A stretch of DNA of 51,916 nucleotides from Chromatiales bacterium (GTDB lineage: Bacteria; Pseudomonadota; Gammaproteobacteria; Steroidobacterales; GCA-2729495). Made by a program: the position numbers and the translations under genes. How positions within the stretch are numbered: the stretch's first letter is position 1; the number at the start of each line of letters is the position of its first letter. Of this stretch, positions 35,069 to 44,039 are shown piece by piece. Under the pieces are notes generated by a model. That model saw only the letters and a program-made list of their open reading frames with translations. It did not search any database and was not told where the DNA came from. The stretch covers positions 1 through 51,916 of the forward strand of contig JAEUQA010000019.1 of the NCBI GenBank assembly GCA_016789845.1, read 5' to 3'.

Positions 35069-36456
35069 CCTGCGCCCCCGAGCCGGGCAACGCGGAAGGT
35101 CCTCCCCTTGATCCTGCCGGCGCGCAGGCCACGCAACGCGGTCTCGGCGCGGTCACGGCGCACGGCAACGTAGGCACGGCGGGCCATGATGTCGATCTTG
35201 CCGATGGCATCGCCCGGCAGCCCGACGTCGCCAGTGAGTGCGCCCAGCAGGTCGCCGGGGCGAAGCTTGTCCTGGCGACCGCCATCGATCGTGAGCGTCG
35301 TCATGGGCGCGGGCGCGGGCGTGCCGTTGACCGCGGGCAACGCCGTCCAGCTCGCCGGGACGCCGGAGCGAACCTCCACCGCGGCGGCCCGTTCAATCTC
35401 GCGGGGCGCGACGAGCGCGAGCGACAGGCCCTTCTCGCCGGCGCGCCCGGTGCGGCCGATCCGGTGCAGGTGCACGTCGGGATCCGGTGGCAGCTCCCAC
35501 GACACGACGGCCGACAGCCCCTTGATGTCGAGGCCCCGGGCGGCGACGTCGGTCGCGACGAGCACGGCGCAGCTCCGGTTGGCGAAGCGCAGGAGGGCCT
35601 CGTCCCGCTCGCGCTGGTCCATCTCGCCGTGCAGGGCGAGCACTGAGAAGCCGCGCTCCGCCAGGCCGGCCGCCACGTCGCGGACGTCGTTGCGGGTCTG
35701 GCAGAAGACCAGCGCCGTTTCCGGCCGGTAGTGCAGGAGAAGGGCCACCAGGGCCTCGCCCTTCTGCGCCGGCGCCACGTCGAAGAAGAGCTGCTCGATG
35801 TCCCCGGCCGGGGCGACGGTGTCGACCGTGACCTCGAGTGGATCGCGCTGCAGGCGGCGGCTCAGGGAACGGATCTCGTCCGGCCAGGTCGCGGAGAACA
35901 GCAGGGTCTGGCGCGCCGTCGGGGCGCGCTCGACGACGGCGCTGATCGCCTCCAGGAAGCCCATGTCGAGCATCCGGTCGGCCTCGTCGAGGACCAGGAC
36001 CCGCAGGCCGGCCAGGTCGATGGTCCCGCGCTGCAGGTGATCCAGGATGCGGCCCGGCGTGCCGACGACGACGTGGGGGGCCACCTGCAGCGACGGTGTC
36101 TGGGTCCGGACCGGCACGCCGCCGCACAGGGTCACCACCCGGAGGTTCGGAACGAAGCGCGCCAGCCGCCTCACCTCGGTGCCCACCTGGTCTGCCAGCT
36201 CCCGGGTCGGGCAGAGCACCAGCGCCTGCACCCGGTCGCTCTCCACGTCGGCGCGGGCCAGCAGGCCGAGGCCGAAGGCCACCGTCTTGCCGCTGCCCGT
36301 GCGCGCCTGGGCGATCACGTCCCTGCCGCCGAGCAGGCCGGGCAGCGCGTGCTCCTGCACGGGCGTCATGCCCCCGAAGCCGAGCACCTGGATGGCACGG
36401 GCGAGCGGCGGCGGAAGCTGGAGCGTGGCGAACGACGGGGATGCGGGCTGGCTCAT
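35065..36456 (-). CDS. dbpA: DEAD-box RNA helicase DbpA
   Basis: A 463-residue helicase, close to E. coli DbpA (457). Motifs: Q-motif region '[19 protein letters not shown]', I 'ARTGSGKT', Ia 'PTRELA', II 'VLDEADRML', III 'FSAT', VI '[10 protein letters not shown]'. The C-terminal domain ('[20 protein letters not shown]', '[19 protein letters not shown]') is the DbpA RNA-binding domain that targets 23S rRNA hairpin 92. The start 'MSQPASP' at 36456 avoids the palindrome at 36475; the longer reading lies inside it. First gene of an RNA-maturation operon. Confidence 0.95.
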   Translation of the reverse strand: MSQPASPSFATLQLPPPLARAIQVLGFGGMTPVQEHALPGLLGGRDVIAQARTGSGKTVAFGLGLLARADVESDRVQALVLCPTRELADQVGTEVRRLARFVPNLRVVTLCGGVPVRTQTPSLQVAPHVVVGTPGRILDHLQRGTIDLAGLRVLVLDEADRMLDMGFLEAISAVVERAPTARQTLLFSATWPDEIRSLSRRLQRDPLEVTVDTVAPAGDIEQLFFDVAPAQKGEALVALLLHYRPETALVFCQTRNDVRDVAAGLAERGFSVLALHGEMDQRERDEALLRFANRSCAVLVATDVAARGLDIKGLSAVVSWELPPDPDVHLHRIGRTGRAGEKGLSLALVAPREIERAAAVEVRSGVPASWTALPAVNGTPAPAPMTTLTIDGGRQDKLRPGDLLGALTGDVGLPGDAIGKIDIMARRAYVAVRRDRAETALRGLRAGRIKGRTFRVARLGGAG

Positions 36457-36474
36457 GCCGCGCAGTATAGGCTG

Positions 36475-36539
36475 GGGGACATGCCTCATTTTGGCAGTGC
36501 AAGGGCGGCCCTTGCACTGCCAAAATGAGGCATGTCCCC
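36475..36539. repeat. Perfect 65-bp palindrome
   Basis: Two perfect 32-bp arms (36475-36506, 36508-36539) around a single base. The sequence begins GGGGACATGCCTCATTTTGG, sharing the GGGGACA ends of the other palindromes but not the GTAG. It lies 2 bp after the stop of the pilU-like gene and 18 bp before dbpA. It could terminate the pil transcript. Confidence 0.9.
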
Positions 36540-36541
36540 AA

Positions 36542-37597
<1,056 letters not shown>

Positions 37598-37606
37598 GAG
37601 CCAGCC

Positions 37607-38767
37607 TTAGTAGAGCGCCGCCTTCTTCTCATCCTCCATCATGGTCAGGCCGCCCGAGTCGTCCGCGGCGGCGGTCCTGTCCCGCTTGCTCTCGAGCTTG
37701 ATGCGCAGCCGCAGCTCGTTCTTGGAGTCGGAATTGCGCATCGCCTCGTCATACGAGATCTTGTTGTTCTCGTAGAGATTGAAGAGGTCCTGATCGAAGG
37801 TCTGCATGCCCATGCGGGTGGACTTGGCCATGATCTCCTTGATGCGCAGCACCTCGCCCTTGAAGATCAGGTCGGAGATCAGCGGCGACTGCAGCATCAC
37901 TTCCATGGCGGCAATGCGCCCCTCGCCCGCCTGGCGCGGAATCAGCCGCTGGGAGATCAGCGCCTTGACGTTCAGCGACATGTCCATCAGCAGCTGGCCG
38001 CGCTTCTCCTCGGGGAAGAAGTTGATGATGCGGTCGAGCGCCTGGTTGGCGCTGTTGGCGTGGAGGGTTGCGAGGCACAGGTGGCCGGTCTCGGCGAACT
38101 GGATGCCGAACTCCATGGTCTCCCGGTCCCGGATCTCGCCGATCAGGATGACATCGGGCGCCTGGCGCAGGGTGTTCTTCAGCGCGGAGTGCCAGCTCTC
38201 GGTGTCGACGCCGACCTCGCGCTGGGTGACGACGCAGCGCCCGTGGGGGTGGACGTATTCGACGGGGTCCTCGACCGTCACGATGTGGCCGCGGCTGTTC
38301 ATGTTCCGGTGATGGACCATCGCCGCCAGCGTGGTGGACTTTCCCGAGCCGGTGGCGCCGACGACGATCACGAGGCCGCGCTTGGTCATGGCCACGTCCG
38401 ACATGATGGGCGGCAGCTCGAGCTCCTCGAGGGTCGGGATCTTGGTGATGATGCGCCGGAGCACGGCGCCCACCTGCCCCTGCTGGATGAAGGCGCTGAC
38501 GCGGAAACGGCCGATGCCCTGGGGGCTGATCGCGAAGTTGCATTCCTTCGATGCGTCGAATTCCCGCGCCTGGCGGTCGTTCATGATCGAGCGCACGATG
38601 ATCGCGCTCTGGTCGCTGGTCAGCGGCTGCTCCGCGGCCCGGTGGATCTCGCCATCGATCTTGATGGCGGGCGGAAAGCCCGTGGTGATGAAGAGGTCGG
38701 ACCCGTTCTTGTCCACCATCTTCTTCAGGAGGCCCTGAATCAGCTTTGTTGCCTGGTCGCGTTCCAT
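37607..38767 (-). CDS. pilU: Twitching motility ATPase PilU
   Basis: A 386-residue PilU, recognisable by 'GIGRFRVSAFIQQGQVGAVL', 'RGLVIVVGATGSGKSTTLAA', 'APDVILIGEIRDRETM' and 'TGHLCLATLHANSANQALD'. PilU is a PilT-dependent retraction ATPase. The C-terminal tail after ~residue 355 ('ESKRDRTAAADDSGGL') is charged and not seen in all members. It lies 48 bp after pilT. Confidence 0.95.
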   Translation of the reverse strand: MERDQATKLIQGLLKKMVDKNGSDLFITTGFPPAIKIDGEIHRAAEQPLTSDQSAIIVRSIMNDRQAREFDASKECNFAISPQGIGRFRVSAFIQQGQVGAVLRRIITKIPTLEELELPPIMSDVAMTKRGLVIVVGATGSGKSTTLAAMVHHRNMNSRGHIVTVEDPVEYVHPHGRCVVTQREVGVDTESWHSALKNTLRQAPDVILIGEIRDRETMEFGIQFAETGHLCLATLHANSANQALDRIINFFPEEKRGQLLMDMSLNVKALISQRLIPRQAGEGRIAAMEVMLQSPLISDLIFKGEVLRIKEIMAKSTRMGMQTFDQDLFNLYENNKISYDEAMRNSDSKNELRLRIKLESKRDRTAAADDSGGLTMMEDEKKAALY

Positions 38768-38815
38768 CGCCTTGACTCCCGGGGGCCGTCCTGGCCCACC
38801 CCGCCATTCTGAAAA

Positions 38816-39856
38816 CTAGAAGCTGTCCTTGTTCTGCGCCTTGAACCGGGCCTCTTCCTTGGTGATGACACCCTTGGAGAGGAGATCCTGCAGGCACTGA
38901 TCGAGGGTCTGCATGCCTTCCTTCACCCCGGTCTGGATCGCGGAGTACATCTGGGCCACCTTGCCCTCGCGAATCAGGTTCCGGATGGCCGGCGTGCCGA
39001 TCATGATCTCGTGGGCAGCGACGCGGCCGCCGCCGATGCGCTTCAGCAGCGCCTGGGATATGACCGCGCGGAGCGACTCCGAGAGCATGGCCCGGACCAT
39101 TTCCTTTTCCTGGGCCGGGAACACGTCGATGATGCGGTCCATCGTCTTTGCCGCCGAACTGGTGTGCAGGGTGCCGAAGACGAGGTGGCCGGTCTCGGCC
39201 GCCGTCAGGGCGAGCCGGATGGTCTCCAGGTCGCGCATTTCGCCGACTAGGATCACGTCCGGGTCCTCGCGCAGCGCCGAGCGCAACGCCTCGCTGAATC
39301 CCAGGGTGTCCTTGTGGACCTCCCGCTGGTTGATCAGGCAGCGCTTGCTCTCGTGCACGAACTCGATCGGGTCCTCGATCGTCAGGATGTGATCGGGCTT
39401 GTTGTCGTTGATGTAGTCGATCATCGCCGCGAGCGTGGTGGACTTGCCCGAGCCGGTCGGGCCGGTCACGAGCACGATGCCGCGGGGATACATGGAGATG
39501 TCGCGGAAGATCGCCGGGGCCTTCAGGTCCTCCAGCGTCTGGATGATCGAGGGAATGGTCCGGAAGACGGCGCCGGCACCACGCATCTGGTTGTAGGCGT
39601 TGACCCGGAAGCGGGCCAGCTTGGGAATCTCGAAGGAGAAGTCCGTCTCCAGGAACTCCTCGTAGTCCTTGCGCTGCTTGTCGTTCATGATGTCATAGAT
39701 CATGCTATGAACATCCTTGTGCGCCAGCGCCGGCATGTTGACCCGCTTGACGTCGCCGTCCACCCGAATCATCGGCGGCACGCCCGCGGACAGGTGCAGG
39801 TCCGACGCCTTGCTCTTCACCGCAAAGGCGAGAAGTTGCGCGATATCAACAGCCAT
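38816..39856 (-). CDS. pilT: Pilus retraction ATPase PilT
   Basis: A 346-residue PilT. 'LLAFAVKSKASDLHLSAGVP' starts the domain; Walker A is 'GPTGSGKSTTLAAM', Asp box 'HILTIEDPIEFVHESK', Walker B 'DVILVGEMRDLETI', His box 'TGHLVFGTLHTSSAAKT', and 'AIRNLIREGKVAQMYSAIQT' is the PilT-specific AIRNLIRE motif. The ATG at 39856 gives the usual length; the longer reading adds 14 residues of unlikely sequence. It powers pilus depolymerisation. It is divergent from yggS, as in Pseudomonas. Confidence 0.97.
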   Translation of the reverse strand: MAVDIAQLLAFAVKSKASDLHLSAGVPPMIRVDGDVKRVNMPALAHKDVHSMIYDIMNDKQRKDYEEFLETDFSFEIPKLARFRVNAYNQMRGAGAVFRTIPSIIQTLEDLKAPAIFRDISMYPRGIVLVTGPTGSGKSTTLAAMIDYINDNKPDHILTIEDPIEFVHESKRCLINQREVHKDTLGFSEALRSALREDPDVILVGEMRDLETIRLALTAAETGHLVFGTLHTSSAAKTMDRIIDVFPAQEKEMVRAMLSESLRAVISQALLKRIGGGRVAAHEIMIGTPAIRNLIREGKVAQMYSAIQTGVKEGMQTLDQCLQDLLSKGVITKEEARFKAQNKDSF

Positions 39857-39954
39857 CTTTGTCCCCAGCCCGTGCCCGCGGCCCATGCCCCGGCCCACAC
39901 CCCGGTTTGCATAACCGGATCAGGCGGTGAACATAGTACAGCCGGGTCAACGGG

Positions 39955-40677
39955 GTGGTCGTGACGGGAATCACGGATCATCTGGGCGAAATTCACGCCC
40001 GTATCGCCCGGGCATCAGCCAGGGCGGCGGCGCAGGGCAGGCGCGCCGGCCCCGTGACCCTGGTGGCCGTCACCAAGGGCCACCCGGCAACCGTCGTGCG
40101 GGAGGCCCTTGCGACCGGCCTTGGCCACTTTGGCGAAAACTACCTGCAGGAAGCATTGCCGAAGATCGCGGCCGCCGGCCGTGATGCAACCTGGCATTTC
40201 ATCGGCCGGATCCAGTCCAACAAGACCCGCGAGATCGCCCTGAACTTTGCCTGGGCCCAGACTGTGACGTCTGCCCGGATTGCCGAGCGGCTGTCGGCCC
40301 AGCGGCCCCATCACGGGGAACCACTCCATGTATGCATCCAGCTGGAGCCCGTCGCGGCCGGCCCGCCCGGGGACGCGGCCAGCGGGGCGTCGCGGGCCGG
40401 CTGCCCGCGCCGGGACGTACCGGCCCTGGCAGCGTTGATCAGCGGGCTGCCCCGGGTCCGTCTCCGGGGCCTTATGCTCCTGCCCCACGCGGGCCTCGAC
40501 GCGGAGGCCTTGCGCGCGGAATATCGCGCTGCCCGGGACCTCCTCGACGATCTCAATGCCCGCGGTCACGAGCTCGACACCCTGTCGATGGGGATGTCGG
40601 ACGACTTCGAGACGGCGATCGAGGAAGGCAGCACAATGATTCGCATCGGGACGGCATTGTTCGGCGAACGAACGTGA
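39955..40677 (+). CDS. yggS: YggS-family pyridoxal phosphate-binding protein
   Basis: A 240-residue PLP-homeostasis protein with the alanine racemase-like barrel. PLP-binding Lys is in 'VTLVAVTKGHPATVV', with 'FGENYLQEALPKI', 'WHFIGRIQSNKTREIA', 'VRLRGLMLLP' and phosphate-site 'LSMGMSDDFETAIEEGSTMI'. The start is either GTG 39955 or GTG 39961. Near residue 125 a ~25-residue Ala/Gly/Arg-rich stretch replaces the usual 'N...E..K.G' loop, a possible insertion. It is upstream of proC, a conserved pairing. Confidence 0.94.
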   Translation: MVVTGITDHLGEIHARIARASARAAAQGRRAGPVTLVAVTKGHPATVVREALATGLGHFGENYLQEALPKIAAAGRDATWHFIGRIQSNKTREIALNFAWAQTVTSARIAERLSAQRPHHGEPLHVCIQLEPVAAGPPGDAASGASRAGCPRRDVPALAALISGLPRVRLRGLMLLPHAGLDAEALRAEYRAARDLLDDLNARGHELDTLSMGMSDDFETAIEEGSTMIRIGTALFGERT

Positions 40678-40687
40678 GCAGAGACCC

Positions 40688-41524
40688 ATGACTTTCGAGA
40701 ACCTGACCATCGGCCTGATCGGCGGAGGCAACATGGCCCGCGCCCTGGTCCGCGGCCTCCTGCACGCGGGACATCCCGCCGGCCGGATCCAGGTCGCGGA
40801 TCCCGACCCGGCCCAGCTCGAACAGGTGGTCGCCCTGCACGCAGGCCTGGGGATCCACGCGGAGAACCGGGAGGTGGCGCGGACGGCGGACGTCCTCGTC
40901 CTCGCGGTAAAGCCCCAGCTCATGGCCGGCGTCGCGCAGCAGCTCGCCGCGGGCCCGCGGCGAGCCGGTCAGCTGATCCTGTCCGTGGCAGCGGGAATCA
41001 CGCTGGACTCCCTGCGCGGCTGGTTCGGGGCGGCCACGCCCCTGGTGCGGGTCATGCCCAACCAGCCCGCCACGATCGGCGCCGGCATCTCGGGCCTCGC
41101 CGCCTCTGCCAGCGTGGGTGAAGCGGAGCGGCAGGTTGCGCAGTACGTCGCCTCGTCCACCGGCCAGGCCGTCTGGCTGCAGGACGAGTCCCTCATGGAT
41201 GCCGTCACCGCGGTGTCCGGCAGTGGGCCGGCGTACTTCTACCTGCTGATGGAACACATGGAGCGCGCGGCGGTCGAGCTCGGACTGCCCGCCGAACTGG
41301 CGGCCGCGCTGACCCGTGAAACGGCCCTCGGCGCTGCGCGCCTGGTAATCGAGACGAAGGCGGAGCCGGGCCGGCTCCGGGCCGCGGTGACGTCCCCGGG
41401 CGGCACGACGGCGGCGGCCCTCCGGGTCTTCGAAGCCGCGAAACTGGACGCCATCGTCCGCCAGGCACTGGCTGCCGCACGGGACCGGTCGGCCGAGCTC
41501 GGCCGGGCGCCGGCAGGGAAGTAG
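40688..41524 (+). CDS. proC: Pyrroline-5-carboxylate reductase
   Basis: A 278-residue enzyme that completes proline synthesis. The NAD(P)-binding start is 'IGLIGGGNMARALVRGLL', followed by 'VLVLAVKPQLM', 'VRVMPNQPATIGAGISGLA', 'DAVTAVSGSGPAYFYLLMEH' and 'VTSPGGTTAAALRVFEA', the ProC signature. It lies 10 bp after yggS and 4 bp before yggT. Confidence 0.97.
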   Translation: MTFENLTIGLIGGGNMARALVRGLLHAGHPAGRIQVADPDPAQLEQVVALHAGLGIHAENREVARTADVLVLAVKPQLMAGVAQQLAAGPRRAGQLILSVAAGITLDSLRGWFGAATPLVRVMPNQPATIGAGISGLAASASVGEAERQVAQYVASSTGQAVWLQDESLMDAVTAVSGSGPAYFYLLMEHMERAAVELGLPAELAAALTRETALGAARLVIETKAEPGRLRAAVTSPGGTTAAALRVFEAAKLDAIVRQALAAARDRSAELGRAPAGK

Positions 41525-41528
41525 GACC

Positions 41529-42113
41529 ATGCGGAACGCCCTCGTCTTCATCCTGCGGACCCTGTTCGACCTCTACATCCTCACCTTTGCCCTGCGGCTG
41601 CTGCTGCAGTGGGCGGCGGTGGACAAACGCAATCCGCTCGTGCAGTTCATCCTGCGCGTGACGAACCCCCTGGTCATTCCGCTGCGGCGCCTGCTGCCGC
41701 CAATCGGCCGAGTCGACACGGCGACCGTCCTGGTCCTGGTGGGGCTGCAGGTCGTGGCCACGGCACTGGTGGTCCGCATCGGCTGCATCGGGGAGCCGGA
41801 GGTCCTGCCGATCCTGGCGCTTGCGCTGCTCAACGTGGCCCGCCTCGCGCTCAGCATCTTCACCTGGTCGATCATCATCTACGTGGTCCTGAGCTGGGTA
41901 AGCCCCGGCGGCTACAACCCGGGAGCGGCGCTCGTCGCTGCGATCGTGGAGCCGGTCCTCGCGCCGTTCCGGCGCCTGATACCGGCGATCGGCGGACTCG
42001 ACCTGTCACCACTGTTTGCCCTGATCGCCATCCAGGCAGTCTCCATGCTGCTCCCGGTCGACAGGGTGCTGTCAGTCATGCTGTGCTCATCGCTCGGCCG
42101 CTCCGTGCTCTGA
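41529..42113 (+). CDS. yggT: YggT-family integral membrane protein
   Basis: A 194-residue protein with two repeats of the YggT module ('DLYILTFALRLLLQW', 'RVTNPLVIPLRRLLPPIG' and 'YVVLSWVSPGGYNPGAALVA', 'PVLAPFRRLIPAIGGLDLSP') and about four membrane helices. Its function is poorly defined; in E. coli it was linked to osmotic tolerance. GGAAG is about 8 nt upstream of the ATG. Confidence 0.94.
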   Translation: MRNALVFILRTLFDLYILTFALRLLLQWAAVDKRNPLVQFILRVTNPLVIPLRRLLPPIGRVDTATVLVLVGLQVVATALVVRIGCIGEPEVLPILALALLNVARLALSIFTWSIIIYVVLSWVSPGGYNPGAALVAAIVEPVLAPFRRLIPAIGGLDLSPLFALIAIQAVSMLLPVDRVLSVMLCSSLGRSVL

Positions 42114-42175
42114 GTCCACGGAGGGTTTATAGTCGACACTGGCAGTTCCGCCAGAAGAACGGGGAGCCAACGCCC

Positions 42176-42682
42176 ATGAACACGACGCGAAGAACCGCCA
42201 GCCTGGCTTGCGTATCGTTCCTGCTTGCCGGACTGGTCGTCGGCTGCGGCCAGAGACCGGCACCCCCTGCCGCCACCGTCGCCACGCCGTCGGAGCCCGC
42301 CACATCCTCCTCAAAGGAGTTCGGCGACTACGTGCTGTACTTCAATGCCATCCGCACGGACAGCCTGACGCCGGAAATCGCCACCAGCTACGGCATCGTG
42401 CGCAGCGCCAATCGCGCGCTGGTGAACATCTCGATGGTCAGGAAGGCCGAGGGCTCGCCGGGGGTTCCGGTGGCCGGCAAGGTCACGGCCGAGGCGGTGA
42501 ACCTGAACGGCCAGTTCAAGGACCTGAACCTGCGGGAGATCCGCGAGGGCGACGCGATCTACTACATCGGTGACGTGGCCGTGGCCGGCGAGGAAACCCT
42601 GGTGATCACGGTGAATGCAACGCCGGAGAACGCCACGACCCCGCTCTCGGTGAAGTTCCAGCGGCAGTTCATCGGGGAGTAG
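42176..42682 (+). CDS. DUF4426-like lipoprotein
   Basis: A 168-residue lipoprotein. The signal sequence ends in the lipobox LVVGC (Cys24), followed by a Pro/Ala linker and a beta-rich domain ('EFGDYVLYFNAIRTDSLTPE', 'YGIVRSANRALVNISMV', 'DAIYYIGDVAVAGEETL'). It resembles the DUF4426 proteins found after metW in Pseudomonas; here metX and metW are missing but the gene keeps its place after yggT. GGGGAG lies ~9 nt before the ATG. The stop TAG lies within the GTAG palindrome. Confidence 0.88.
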   Translation: MNTTRRTASLACVSFLLAGLVVGCGQRPAPPAATVATPSEPATSSSKEFGDYVLYFNAIRTDSLTPEIATSYGIVRSANRALVNISMVRKAEGSPGVPVAGKVTAEAVNLNGQFKDLNLREIREGDAIYYIGDVAVAGEETLVITVNATPENATTPLSVKFQRQFIGE

Positions 42683-42804
42683 GAGAAATGGGGACAGATT
42701 TATTTTAGAAATGGGGACGGATTTATTTTCTATTTCTCCCTCGGGAGAAATAGAAAATAAATCCGTCCCCATTTCTAAAATAAATCTGTCCCCATTTCTC
42801 CTAC
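42679..42804. repeat. 126-bp nested palindrome with 62-bp perfect arms
   Basis: Arms 42679-42740 and 42743-42804 are exactly complementary around 2 nt (TC). Each arm begins GTAGGAGAAATGGGGACAG and contains a second GAAATGGGGACGG unit, so one palindrome seems nested in another. Both outer GTAG ends supply the TAG stops of the converging genes. It should also work as a bidirectional terminator. Confidence 0.92.
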
Positions 42805-43256
42805 GGTGAGCGGCGCTGGCCGGCCTCAAAGCGGAGGCGAATCACGTCGCCGCGGCTGACGTAGAGCAGCTCCGCCACCTTGCCGATGAGGTAGTCCTCG
42901 TACTTGTCGAGGGTCCGGTCCTCGAGCGCCACGTCCCAGAGCATGCCGATGATGCGCTGCTTCTCCCCGTAGGAAAGCTCCTGGTGGATGGGCGCGGTGA
43001 ATTCCCGCAGCGACACCGAGTCGTCCACGGCGGATCGCGCCTCTGCCAGCAGCTCGTCCGCCGCCGCACTGTCGAGCTGGAAATGCCGCGCGATGAGCCC
43101 GGCGATGGCCTCGTGCTCGACGGCCTGCTCGTCGTGATCGGCCCGGGCGAGCTCCACCAGCAGCGCGGCCACCGCGAGCCGCACGCGGGCAGCAGGGTCC
43201 TGCCGGACCACCGGAACGACACTGGCTTCCAGGAACTGGCGCAGGCGGCTCAACAT
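42801..43256 (-). CDS. TerB-family (tellurite resistance protein B-like) protein
   Basis: A 151-residue all-helical protein with TerB-like pattern ('VRLAVAALLVELARADHDEQ' and 'KQRIIGMLWDVALEDRTLDK', 'YLIGKVAELLYVS'). Two acidic helices could bind a divalent ion, as in TerB/DUF533 proteins. The ATG at 43256 overlaps the upstream hydrolase stop by one base (TGATG). Its own stop TAG is provided by the palindrome. It is not in a ter operon, so tellurite resistance should not be assumed. Confidence 0.85.
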   Translation of the reverse strand: MLSRLRQFLEASVVPVVRQDPAARVRLAVAALLVELARADHDEQAVEHEAIAGLIARHFQLDSAAADELLAEARSAVDDSVSLREFTAPIHQELSYGEKQRIIGMLWDVALEDRTLDKYEDYLIGKVAELLYVSRGDVIRLRFEAGQRRSP

Positions 43257-43906
43257 CAACGGGCTCCAGGCCGGACCACGCGGCCTATTATCGTGTCCCG
43301 GAGCAGCGTGAGCCGCCCATGGAAGAAGTGGTCCACGTCCGGCAGCAGCACCAGGTCGGGCGGCGGCGATCGGCCCTGGGCCCAGGCCTCGACGTCGGCG
43401 GCCGGCACGACCTCGTCGGCGGTGCCCTGGACCAGGAGCCACGGGCAGGAGGGGCTGGCATCACCGAGCAGGCTCGCCATCCGCGCCACCGGGGGCGCCA
43501 CGCTGATCAGCTGCCGGCAGGGAGTGGCGACGGCAGCCCGGATCGCCACCGCGGCGCCGAAGGAGAATCCCGCGAGCCACAGGTCGGCCCCGGGGAAGCG
43601 CTGCCTGGCCCAGGCCGCCACGGCCAGCGCATCCCCGGTTTCGCCAATGCCGTCCGCGTAGGCACCCTCGCTCGCGCCTACCCCGCGAAAGTTGAACCGG
43701 ACCGCCGGAATCCCCAGGTCACCGAGCGCGCGGCAGAGCGTGTGCACCACCTTGTTGAGCATGGTCCCCTGGTGCTGGGGATGCGGGTGGCACACCACGC
43801 CCACCGCCGGCGCCAGCGTTCCGGGCGGCGTGTCGAGCAGCGCCTCGATGCGGCCGGCTGGACCGTCGAGGGTCAGTGCTTCACGGGGTGGCGGGCCGGT
43901 TGTCAT
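43256..43906 (-). CDS. Alpha/beta hydrolase (COG2945-like)
   Basis: A 216-residue hydrolase. 'VGVVCHPHPQHQGTMLNKVV' carries the oxyanion region; the nucleophile elbow is 'LWLAGFSFGAAVAIRAA' (Ser); 'VQGTADEVVP' holds the Asp and 'VDHFFHGRLTLL' the His. Small esterases of this group have broad or unknown substrates. The ATG at 43906 gives the usual start. It overlaps the TerB-like gene by one base. Confidence 0.88.
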   Translation of the reverse strand: MTTGPPPREALTLDGPAGRIEALLDTPPGTLAPAVGVVCHPHPQHQGTMLNKVVHTLCRALGDLGIPAVRFNFRGVGASEGAYADGIGETGDALAVAAWARQRFPGADLWLAGFSFGAAVAIRAAVATPCRQLISVAPPVARMASLLGDASPSCPWLLVQGTADEVVPAADVEAWAQGRSPPPDLVLLPDVDHFFHGRLTLLRDTIIGRVVRPGAR

Positions 43907-43935
43907 GCCCAAAGGTTAACCGACTCCATCTCGCT

Positions 43936-44039
43936 GTAGGAGCGCCGACCGGCGCGACCGGGAGGCCCCGCCGCCGAGAGACTCGCGGACTCGATTCTCG
44001 GCGGCGGGGCCTCCCGGTCGCGCCGGTCGGCGCTCCTAC
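43936..44039. repeat. REPIN-like palindrome, 44-bp perfect arms
   Basis: Arms 43936-43979 and 43996-44039 are perfect complements around a 16-nt centre (GACTCGCGGACTCGAT). Each arm begins GTAGGAGCGCCGAC and itself folds (GCGCCG with CGGCGC). It lies between the hydrolase start and htpG end, and its right GTAG gives the htpG TAG stop. Confidence 0.93.

Noticed and set aside
42679..42804. CRISPR repeat or IS end
   Set aside because: A single nested palindrome with no spacers, no cas genes and no transposase beside it.
42801..43256. Tellurite resistance operon
   Set aside because: Only one TerB-like protein is present, without terC, terD or terZ neighbours.
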